Shown here in pieces: positions 14,412 to 21,588 of a DNA stretch of 22,003 nucleotides. A program made the translations under genes and the position numbers. Source of the DNA: JACDAS01 sp046262415 (GTDB taxonomy: Bacteria; Actinomycetota; Thermoleophilia; Gaiellales; Gaiellaceae); the NCBI GenBank assembly GCA_046262415.1, contig JBHEMU010000178.1, positions 1-22,003 of the forward strand. Direction: 5' to 3'. The notes under the pieces were generated by a model that worked only from the letters and a program-made list of their open reading frames with translations, did no database searches and was not told the DNA's origin. Positions within the stretch are counted from its first letter, which is position 1. Each line of letters starts with the position of its first letter.

Positions 14412-15002
14412 TTACGCGGCGTTGCGACCGAGGCCGCGCAGCACGCGCGCCGCCAGCCCGCGCGGCCCGAGCAGCTCGGCGAGCTTCTCTGCCTCGACGG
14501 GCCGCGAGAAGTGGTAGCCCTGCGCGAGGTCGTAGCCGAGCGTGCGGAGGATCGTCACCTGCTCCTCGAGCTCGACGCCCTCGGCCACCGTCTCCATGCG
14601 CAGGCTCTGGCCGAGCCGGCCGATCGTCTCGACCACCCCGGAGTCGCCGGCGGCGCCCGCCAGCCGCTCGATGAACGAGCGGTCGACCTTGAGGATGTCG
14701 ATCGGGAACCTGTGCAGGTAGCTGAGCGAGGAGTAGCCCGTGCCGAAGTCGTCGATCGCGAGCCGGATGCCCATGCTCTTGAGCTCACCCAGCAGGCCGA
14801 GGTTCTCCTCGCTGTGGTCCATGAGGACGCTCTCGCTGATCTCGAGCACGAGGCATGCCGGCGGCAGCCCGCTGCGGTCGAGCGCGTTCTGGACGTCCTT
14901 CGCGAGCTCGCGGTGGCGCAGCTGGCGGCCCGAGATGTTGACGCTGACGCTGAAGCCCGGCGTGCCGCGCGCGGACTGCGCGCGGCCGAGTCCCCGCCCC
15001 AC
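14412..15002 (-). pseudogene. Truncated EAL-domain (c-di-GMP phosphodiesterase) remnant
   Basis: The 196-codon frame holds the C-terminal two thirds of an EAL domain: FSVSVNISGRQL, LVLEISESVL, AIDDFGTGYSSLSYLHRFP, ILKVDRSFI, ETVAEGVELEEQ and a QGYHFSRPVEAEKLAELLG ending. The N-terminal portion with the E-A-L signature, and any GGDEF or sensor domain, is missing. The frame upstream of the GTG at 15002 is open only to a stop at 15065-15063 and reads as Arg-rich noise. In a different frame just after the polA stop the sequence encodes LLRWDA, which may be a scrap of the lost EALLRW motif. An active phosphodiesterase is therefore unlikely. It is best read as the decayed 3' part of a signalling gene whose 5' part was deleted up to polA. 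Confidence 0.7.
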
Positions 15003-15067
15003 TTCCAGCTCGGCTCGGAGGCGCCGGTGACGACGGCGGGCTGAGCGTCCCAGCGGAGCAGGTCAGT

Positions 15068-17641
15068 TCAGGTCTTCGCCTCGTTCCAGTCCTCGCCGAC
15101 CCCGATGTCCACAGCCAGCGGCGGGTCGAGCGGGTACGCCCCGCACATCTCCTCACGCACGAGCTCGCGGACGCCCGAGACCTCCGTCGCCGGCACCTCG
15201 AGCAGGAGCTCGTCGTGCACCTGTAGCACGAGCCGCGCCGCCCGGCCCTCGGCCCGCAGCCGCGAGTGGATGCGCACCATCGCCACCTTGATCACGTCCG
15301 CGGCCGTTCCCTGCATGACCGAGTTGACGGCCAGCCGCTCGCCCAGCGAGCGCGTCTGCCGGTTTCCCGCCCGGATCTCCGGCACGGGCCGCCGCCGCCC
15401 CAGGAGCGTCGTCACGTACCCCTCCTCCGTCGCGCGCTCGATCGTGCGCTGGATGAAGTCCTGCACCTGCGGGAAGCGCGCCAGGTACGCGTCGATATAG
15501 CTCTGCGCCTGCTCGCGCGGGATCTCCAGGTTCTCCGAGAGCCCGAAGGCGGAGATGCCGTAGATGATCCCGAAGTTGACCATCTTGGCGATGCCCCGCT
15601 CGTCCTTCGTCAGGGTCGCCGGCTCCTTGCCGAGCACTTCGGCCGCGGTGGCGGCATGGATGTCCTCGCCGCGGGCAAAGGCCTCACGGAGCTTGGGCTC
15701 GCCGGAGACGTGCGCGAGGATGCGCAGCTCGACCTGCGAGTAATCGGCCGAGAGCAGGCGGTGGCCTGGATCGGCGACGAAGGCCGACCGGATCTCGCGG
15801 CCCAAATCGGTGCGGATCGGGATCGCCTGGAGATTCGGGTTCGAGGTCGAGAGCCTTCCGGTCGACGCCACCGTCTGGTTGAAGGTCGTGTGCAGCCGCC
15901 CGTCCGCCTCCGAGATCAGGCTCGGCAGCGGGCCGAGGTACGTGTTGAGGAGCTTCGAGTACTCGCGCCATTCCTCGATCACGGCGACGATCGGGTGCTC
16001 GCCGCGGATCGTCCGCAGGACGCGCGTGTCGGTGGAGTAGCCCGTCTTGCCCTTGCGGCCCGGCGTCAGCTCCAGCTTCTCGAACAGGATCCGCGCCACC
16101 TGCTGCGTCGAGCCGACCACGAACTCCTCGCCGGCCAGCTCGTGCGCTTTGGCCTCGAGCTCCTCGACGCGATCGGCGAGCCGCGCCGTGATCTCGCCCA
16201 TGCGGTAGGTATCGATCCTGACGCCGGCGTCCTCCATCGCGGCCAGCACCGCCGTCAGGGGCAGCTCGATCGTCCGGTACAGATCCTCGGAGCCCCGCTC
16301 GCGGAGGCGCCGGCCGAGCGGCTCCGCCAGCCGCAGCGGCAGCGCGGCCCGGCGCACGAGCGCGGTCGTCTCCTCGTCGGTCGCCGGCTGCGGCGTCACC
16401 TCGAGCCCGTACTCGGCAGCCAGGTCGTCGAGCTCATAGCCGGCCCGTCCGGGCTCGATCAGGTAGGCGGCGATCATCGTGTCGTCGCCGGGCATCGAGA
16501 CGAGGCGAGGGAGCGACTTGAAGTCGTGCGCGACGAGCTCGGCCTCGCGGACGGCATCGAGGTGGAGCGGCGCGACCACCACCGGCTCGCCGGGACGGGC
16601 CACCGCCATCCGGTCACGATCGACCGCGAAGCCGGCGCGTCCCTCGAGCCTCCCGGGGTCCCCCTCGACCCACGCGACCGTCTCGGCCTCGACCGCCGGG
16701 CTCGACGCGGGGACGGCCTCGTCGAGCAGGTCGACTCGTCCGAGCAGGTTCCGGAACTCGAAGCGCCGGAACATCTCCTTCAGCGTCGAGCGGTCCGGGG
16801 GCTCGAGCACCAGCCCGGAGGGATCCCAGTCGAGCGGGAGGTCACGGCGCATGGTGGCGAGCTCCTTCGACCGGCGGGCCTGGTCGGCGTAGGCCGCGAG
16901 CGTCTCGCGCCGCTTCGTGCCGGAGACCTCGTCGAGGTTCTCGAGCACCCCCTCCAGGGAGCCGAACTGCGCCACGAGCTGGCCGGCGGTCTTGTCGCCG
17001 ATACCGGGAACGCCCTCGATCGAGTCCGACGGGTCGCCCTTCAGCCCGATGAAGTCGGGGACCCGGTCCGGCGGGATCCCGTAGCGGGCCTCGACTCGCT
17101 CGGGGGTGTAGACGTGGACGTCCGAGACGCCCCGCGGGGTCATCATCAGGCAGACGTTCTCGGTGCAGAGCTGGAAGGCGTCGCGGTCGGTCGAGACGAC
17201 GCACGTCCTGATCCCGGCCTCGTCCGCGCGGGTGGCGAGCGTGGCGATCACGTCGTCGGCCTCCCAACCCTCGAACTCGAGGTTGCGGTAGCCGAACGCC
17301 TCGACGATGGGGCGGAAGTGCGGGAACTGCTCGCGCAACAGGTCCGGCATCGGCCGGCGGTCGACCTTGTAGGTCTCGGACAGCTCCGCGCGATGGACAG
17401 GTCGGGTGTCCCAGGCGACGGCGACCCCCCGGGGGCGGTAGTCCCCGAGCAGCTTGAAGAGCATGTTCGTGAACCCGAGCAGCGCGTTCGTCGGGAAACC
17501 CTCCGTCGTCGCGAGCTCCTCCGGGAGCGCGAAGAAGGCCCGGTAGGCGAGGTTGTTCCCGTCGACGAGGAAGAGTTCGCACTCGCGCGCGGGACCGTCG
17601 TCGAGCTGCAGCTCGGCGCCGGTCAGGGTCTTCGGCGACAT
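15068..17641 (-). CDS. polA: DNA polymerase I
   Basis: Pol I fills repair gaps and removes RNA primers. The 857-residue protein has the 5'-nuclease domain at about 21-310, including FLVDGNNLAYRAFF with Asp27, EADDVIATLA, STDRDAFQL and GDPSDSIEGVPGIGDKTA. A central 3'-5' exonuclease-like domain follows, then a family A polymerase domain. Polymerase motif A is LLSADYSQVELRIL (Asp633), motif B is KMVNFGIIYG (Lys686) and motif C is LQVHDELLLEV (Asp810). The central domain lacks the DxE metal-binding motif (it reads GFAVDRDRM), so proofreading is probably lost, as in many Actinobacteria. The ATG at 17641 adds about 20 residues before the conserved start. A TAGACT box lies seven bases upstream. Confidence 0.97.
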   Translation of the reverse strand: MSPKTLTGAELQLDDGPARECELFLVDGNNLAYRAFFALPEELATTEGFPTNALLGFTNMLFKLLGDYRPRGVAVAWDTRPVHRAELSETYKVDRRPMPDLLREQFPHFRPIVEAFGYRNLEFEGWEADDVIATLATRADEAGIRTCVVSTDRDAFQLCTENVCLMMTPRGVSDVHVYTPERVEARYGIPPDRVPDFIGLKGDPSDSIEGVPGIGDKTAGQLVAQFGSLEGVLENLDEVSGTKRRETLAAYADQARRSKELATMRRDLPLDWDPSGLVLEPPDRSTLKEMFRRFEFRNLLGRVDLLDEAVPASSPAVEAETVAWVEGDPGRLEGRAGFAVDRDRMAVARPGEPVVVAPLHLDAVREAELVAHDFKSLPRLVSMPGDDTMIAAYLIEPGRAGYELDDLAAEYGLEVTPQPATDEETTALVRRAALPLRLAEPLGRRLRERGSEDLYRTIELPLTAVLAAMEDAGVRIDTYRMGEITARLADRVEELEAKAHELAGEEFVVGSTQQVARILFEKLELTPGRKGKTGYSTDTRVLRTIRGEHPIVAVIEEWREYSKLLNTYLGPLPSLISEADGRLHTTFNQTVASTGRLSTSNPNLQAIPIRTDLGREIRSAFVADPGHRLLSADYSQVELRILAHVSGEPKLREAFARGEDIHAATAAEVLGKEPATLTKDERGIAKMVNFGIIYGISAFGLSENLEIPREQAQSYIDAYLARFPQVQDFIQRTIERATEEGYVTTLLGRRRPVPEIRAGNRQTRSLGERLAVNSVMQGTAADVIKVAMVRIHSRLRAEGRAARLVLQVHDELLLEVPATEVSGVRELVREEMCGAYPLDPPLAVDIGVGEDWNEAKT

Positions 17642-17648
17642 CGTCTCG

Positions 17649-17678
17649 AGTCTACGCCGCGCCTCCTCGGTCGCCCAA
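17649..17678 (-). promoter_or_regulatory. Putative polA promoter
   Basis: On the minus strand TTGGGC (17678-17673) and TAGACT (17654-17649) are 18 bases apart, and the -10 box ends seven bases before the polA ATG. That predicts a leaderless transcript. The divergent acetyltransferase gene starts only 73 bp from polA and has its own TAGGGT box at 17701-17706. Confidence 0.45.
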
Positions 17679-17714
17679 CGGTGTGAACCCGGCCCATCGC
17701 TAGGGTCCGCGGCC

Positions 17715-18683
17715 GTGAGCGCCGCACCCGAGATCGTCCCCTTCGCCGACGAGCACCTCGACGGCGCCGCCGCGCTCCTGGCCGAGCGGCACCGGCGCCA
17801 CCGGGAGCTCGAGCCGCTGCTCCCCGGGCGCTACGAGGACACGGCGGCGGCACGCTCCGAGCTCGAGGCCGTGTGGGCGAAGGAGGGCGTGTCGGGCGCC
17901 GCCGCCCACCACGACGGCCGGATCGCCGGCTACCTGCTGGGAGCACCGCGGGATGCTTCCTGGGGTGCGAACGTTTGGGTCGAGTTCGCAGGCCACGCGG
18001 CCGAGGAGGCCGAAGTCGTCCGTGACCTCTACGCCGTCGCGGCCGAACGCTGGGTCGAGGAGGGCCGAACGCGCCACACGGCCCTCGTCCCGGCGAGCGA
18101 CGCGGCGCTGCTCGAGAGCTGGTACCGCCTGTGCTTCGGTCAGCAGCACGCGCACGGGCTCCGCGAGGTCACCGACTACGAGGAGGTCGTGGTGCCCGAC
18201 GGTGTCGAGGTCCGGGCCCCGACCGCCGAGGACGTAGAGGCGCTGATCGACGTCGACCTCGCGCTGCCCGAGCACCAGGCGCGGTCGCCGGTCTTCTCCG
18301 GTCACGGGTCCGGCACGCGGGAGGATTTGCGCACGGAATGGCTCTCGACCCTGGCCGGCGACGAGGAGACCGTTCTGATCGCGACGCTGGACGGCCGGCC
18401 GGTCGCGTGCTGGTCACTCGTTCCCGTCGAGAGCTCCAGGATGCATACGAGCCTCGCACGGCCGGAGAACGCCGCCCTGCTGGGCTTTGCGTCCACGCTG
18501 CCCGAGGTCCGGGGCAGCGGCGTCGGACTGGCGCTCACCGCCGCCTCCTTCGCGTGGGCCCGCGAGAGCGGCTACGCGGCCATCGTCACGGACTGGCGCG
18601 TGACGAACCTGCTCTCGTCGCGCTTCTGGCCGCGCCGCGGGTTCCGCACCACGTTCCTGCGGCTGTACCGCTCGATCCCATAG
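17715..18683 (+). CDS. GNAT N-acetyltransferase with two tandem domains
   Basis: The 322-residue protein appears to hold two GNAT units. The N-terminal one (about 5-155) keeps the fold pattern, with AAHHDGRIAGYLLG and RTRHTALVPASD ahead of a WYRLCFG segment, but it lacks a clear acetyl-CoA loop. The C-terminal one (about 165-322) has VRAPTAEDVEALIDVD, LDGRPVACWSLVPV, the acetyl-CoA pyrophosphate loop in EVRGSGVGLALT, and NLLSSRFWPRRGF. The acceptor substrate is unknown. I chose the GTG at 17715 because the longer open frame upstream overlaps the polA start region and lacks family sequence. A TAGGGT box lies eight bases before it. The stop overlaps the next gene's GTG by one base, so the two are probably translated together. 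Confidence 0.85.
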   Translation: MSAAPEIVPFADEHLDGAAALLAERHRRHRELEPLLPGRYEDTAAARSELEAVWAKEGVSGAAAHHDGRIAGYLLGAPRDASWGANVWVEFAGHAAEEAEVVRDLYAVAAERWVEEGRTRHTALVPASDAALLESWYRLCFGQQHAHGLREVTDYEEVVVPDGVEVRAPTAEDVEALIDVDLALPEHQARSPVFSGHGSGTREDLRTEWLSTLAGDEETVLIATLDGRPVACWSLVPVESSRMHTSLARPENAALLGFASTLPEVRGSGVGLALTAASFAWARESGYAAIVTDWRVTNLLSSRFWPRRGFRTTFLRLYRSIP

Positions 18684-20182
18684 TGCCTCGTCTGCCGCTG
18701 CTCGCGGGAACGCGGCTCACGATCGTGAACGCGCCCGACAATGCCGTCGTGCTCCGGCCGCCGATGCCGGAGCGACCGATCGACGACGTCGGGGCCGCGA
18801 CCCGGGACGCGCTGCGGTTCCCCCTCGCCGGCCAGGCCCTCGAGACGCTCGCAACCCGCGGCGGGCGGGCGACGATCGTCGCGGAGCCGCCGGCGCTGCC
18901 GATTCCCGGGTCGGCCTCCGACCCCCGGCAGGAGTCGATCGCGGCCACCGTCGACGAACTCGTCCGCGTCGGGGTCCCGCTTGAGCGCCAGACGATCCTG
19001 GTGGCGACAGGCCTCGGGCGGCGCCCTGGCCACCGCGACCTGGAGCACCTCGTCTCCCCGGACTTCGCCCGCCGCTTCCACGGCTCCGTCGAGGTGCACG
19101 ACGCGGAGGCGCCCGACCTCGCGGCGCTCGAGCAGGGTCGGTCCGCGTTCCGCGTCCATCGCGCACTCGTGGAGACGGACCTGGTCGTGGTCGTCAGCGC
19201 GGCCGAGACGGTGCTCCACGGCGGGCCGGCGGCGCTCCTCGGCGCCTGCGGAGCCGAGACCGTGCGGGGGGCGGGGGCGGACTCGCTGCTCCACGCCGGC
19301 TCCTCGAGCGGCTGGGCGGCGGCGGTCTCCCTGGAGGGCGCGCTGGCGGGCCGCGTGCCGCTCATCGGCGTGTCGCTGGCGCTAGGGCTGCCCATCCTCT
19401 CCGGAGCCTTGCGCGGCTACCCGTACGACTCGGAGGCGCTCGAGCGGATCGCGCGCTCGCCGCTGCGACGGGCCTTCAGCGCCCTGCCCGGAGGGCTGCG
19501 AGCCCGCGTGATGCGCTCCCTGCCGCTCACGCTCGGAGCCACGGCGGCCTTCGCTGGTCCCCCCTCCGTCGCCCACGCCGAGGCGCTGATCCGCACCACC
19601 GACGCCCGCTCGGCCGGTCTCGACGGGCCCCTCGACGCGATCTGCATCGCCATCCCCCGAACGACCCCGCACCTCCCCCGTGAGCGGCCGAACCCCCTGC
19701 TCGCCACCTACCTCGGACTCGGCCTCGCCCTCCGTCTGTGGCGAGACGCGTTCCCCGTCGCCGAGGGCGGGACGGCGATCCTCGTTCACCGCTTCCACCG
19801 GCATTTCACCCACCCGACGCAGCAGCCCTACCGCGCGTTCTTCCAGGCGATGCGGGGGACGGGGGCGCCGGAGGATCTCGACGCGGCCGAGCGCGCCGCC
19901 GCGGCCGACGAGCGCGCGATCTCCGCGTACCGCTCCGGCCGGACCTGCCACCCGCGCCTGCCGTTCGCCGACTGGGCCGCGTGCACCCCGGCGCTCGGAC
20001 GCCTGGGCGCGGTGCTGATCGCGGGTTGCCGCGACGCCACGGCGGCGAAGCAGCTCGGCTTCGTGCCGACCCAGGGCGTGGGGGCCGCCCTGGCGATGGC
20101 GGAGGGCCGGGCCGGCAGGTCGCCCCGCGTCGGCTTCCTGCTCTCGCCTCCCTACTTCCCGCTGCGCGTGCGAGCTGTCTGA
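18683..20182 (+). CDS. LarA-like (DUF2088, lactate racemase domain) protein
   Basis: The 499-residue product resembles proteins annotated as lactate racemase domain/DUF2088. The N-terminal part contains DALRFPLAGQALETLATRGG, TIVAEPPALPIP, ERQTILVATGLGRRPGHRDL (His117), VEVHDAEAPDL, and VETDLVVVVSAAETVLHGGP (His179). The C-terminal part has AFAGPPSVAHAEAL, TPHLPRERPNPL, YRSGRTCHPRLPFADW and IAGCRDATAAKQLGF. LarA itself holds a nickel-pincer nucleotide through a lysine and histidines. Here the only lysine in the whole protein is Lys456, so a covalently bound pincer is doubtful. No larB, larC or larE is in the window. The start is GTG at 18683, overlapping the acetyltransferase stop. The last 31 bp overlap the convergent HYR gene. 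Confidence 0.75.
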   Translation: MPRLPLLAGTRLTIVNAPDNAVVLRPPMPERPIDDVGAATRDALRFPLAGQALETLATRGGRATIVAEPPALPIPGSASDPRQESIAATVDELVRVGVPLERQTILVATGLGRRPGHRDLEHLVSPDFARRFHGSVEVHDAEAPDLAALEQGRSAFRVHRALVETDLVVVVSAAETVLHGGPAALLGACGAETVRGAGADSLLHAGSSSGWAAAVSLEGALAGRVPLIGVSLALGLPILSGALRGYPYDSEALERIARSPLRRAFSALPGGLRARVMRSLPLTLGATAAFAGPPSVAHAEALIRTTDARSAGLDGPLDAICIAIPRTTPHLPRERPNPLLATYLGLGLALRLWRDAFPVAEGGTAILVHRFHRHFTHPTQQPYRAFFQAMRGTGAPEDLDAAERAAAADERAISAYRSGRTCHPRLPFADWAACTPALGRLGAVLIAGCRDATAAKQLGFVPTQGVGAALAMAEGRAGRSPRVGFLLSPPYFPLRVRAV

Positions 20183-21588
20183 GAGCCGGCGACGGACGAC
20201 CGGGCGCCGCGGTCCGGCGCGACGAGCACGAACGAGCTCTGCCCGAGCAATGGCCCGTAGCGAGCCTGCCGCAGGGGTCCGATGCCGGGCCAGACGAACC
20301 ACCGATACGACCCGGTGGACAGCCGGTAGCGCTTGCCGCGGTAGGTCCACGTGCGAGCCAGCTTCAGGCGGGGCGACGTCGGCCAGATGCTGAGGATCTT
20401 GACGCCGCGCCGGTAGAGCTGGACGTTGTAGTAGCCGGCAGTCGCCACCCTCGGCCAGCGCAGCGTGGGCGGCGAGGTGACCCGCGAGCCGTCCTCGGGG
20501 CGGAACCGCGAAGGCACCTTGACTGCGAACGTGGTCGTGACGGCGCGGCTGCGGTTCGCCGAGTGGTCGTAGGTGACGACCGCGTACCGGTAGCGCGTCC
20601 CCGGAACGACCGCCCGGTCCGTGAACGAGGTCGCGAGGTCGTGCAGGAGCACGCTGAACCTCGCGCCCGCGCGCCCCGGAAAGCGCAACAGCTCCACCCC
20701 GGCGACATCGAGGCCTTCGGGCAGGCTCCAGCTGATCTCGAGCGCCTTCCCGTCCGCAGCCGCCGCAAGGCGGGTCACGGGGGGCGGCGCAGTCACGTCG
20801 GAGACTTCGACGACGAACGTGGCGAGCGCGCTGTTCGCGTTCGCGTCGGTCGCCGTGCAGAAGACCTGCGTCTCGCCGAGAGGGAAGCGCGAGCCCGACG
20901 GCGGCTCGCATTCGACGGGCACCGTCCCGTCGATCACGTCGCGCGCCGTCGGCGCGGGATACCTGACGGGGGCAGGCCCCGGCCCGTCGATGCGCCTGAC
21001 GAGGGTCGTGGGCACTCGCTGGAAGACGGGGGGCTTCGTGTCGCGGATCCGGACGGCCACCTTCGCCTCGCCGACGTTGCCGCGGGAGTCGACGGAGCGG
21101 CATGTGACGGTCGCCTCGCCGATCGGCAGGGTCGTGCCCGGCGGCGGCCGGCAGTCGACGGGCCGCGGCCCGTCGACCGCGTCCACCGCCCTCGGCAGCG
21201 CGTAGTCGACGACGGCGCCGCCAGGGCCGGTCGCCTCGATCGTCGCCTCCGCAGGCAGGCCGGAGAGAGCCGGCCCGCGCGTGTCGGCGACCGTGACCGC
21301 GAACGTGGCGACCGTCGTCTCGTCCGTATCCTCGTCGGTCGCGATGCAGACCACGGTCGTCCGGCCGAACGGAAAGACCTGCCCGCTGGCGGGGCTGCAC
21401 GAGATCTTCACTGGCGGCGGATGCGTCGTCGTCGGCGACGCGTAGGTGACGACCGCCCCGGCGCGCGACGTTGCCTCGACGTTCATGCTCGGCGGCACGT
21501 TGGCGAGTTGCGGCGGATGGGCATGAGCGCCCGCGGTCGCGAGCAGGGCGACCACCGTGGCTGAGGCGATCAGCGCTGCTCGGCTCAA
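20152..21588 (-). CDS. Secreted protein with three HYR repeats and a fibronectin III-like domain
   Basis: The 478-residue protein has a signal peptide (1-23, ending AGAHA). Three HYR (Ig-like) domains follow at about 24-105, 106-187 and 188-270, each with the paired cysteines of the family: ISCSPASG to VVCIA, VDCRPPPG to VTCRS, and VECEPPSG to VFCTA. Residues about 272-365 look like fibronectin III. The C-terminal part (about 366-460) is a further beta domain with GYYNVQLYRRG, RLKLARTWTYRGKRYRL and SYRWFVWPGIGP. Such proteins are usually surface or adhesive; no enzyme motif is seen. The start is TTG at 21588, overlapping the upstream stop as TTGA, so the two genes are coupled. The 3' end overlaps the LarA-like gene by 31 bp. 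Confidence 0.82.
   Translation of the reverse strand: MSRAALIASATVVALLATAGAHAHPPQLANVPPSMNVEATSRAGAVVTYASPTTTHPPPVKISCSPASGQVFPFGRTTVVCIATDEDTDETTVATFAVTVADTRGPALSGLPAEATIEATGPGGAVVDYALPRAVDAVDGPRPVDCRPPPGTTLPIGEATVTCRSVDSRGNVGEAKVAVRIRDTKPPVFQRVPTTLVRRIDGPGPAPVRYPAPTARDVIDGTVPVECEPPSGSRFPLGETQVFCTATDANANSALATFVVEVSDVTAPPPVTRLAAAADGKALEISWSLPEGLDVAGVELLRFPGRAGARFSVLLHDLATSFTDRAVVPGTRYRYAVVTYDHSANRSRAVTTTFAVKVPSRFRPEDGSRVTSPPTLRWPRVATAGYYNVQLYRRGVKILSIWPTSPRLKLARTWTYRGKRYRLSTGSYRWFVWPGIGPLRQARYGPLLGQSSFVLVAPDRGARSSVAGSQTARTRSGK

Noticed and set aside
15266..17686. 806-codon + strand open frame antisense to polA
   Set aside because: It mirrors polA codon by codon, has no recognisable domain, and is explained by G+C-rich third positions.
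17553..17714. Upstream extension of the acetyltransferase frame
   Set aside because: It would run antisense into the polA start and adds no GNAT-like sequence. GTG at 17715 fits better.
18131..18682. Upstream extension of the LarA-like frame inside the acetyltransferase gene
   Set aside because: It reads as a shadow of the acetyltransferase. The conserved protein begins at the GTG at 18683.
19738..21564. 608-codon + strand open frame over the end of the LarA-like gene and the HYR gene
   Set aside because: It overlaps the LarA-like gene in another frame and is antisense to the HYR protein; its composition is shadow-like.
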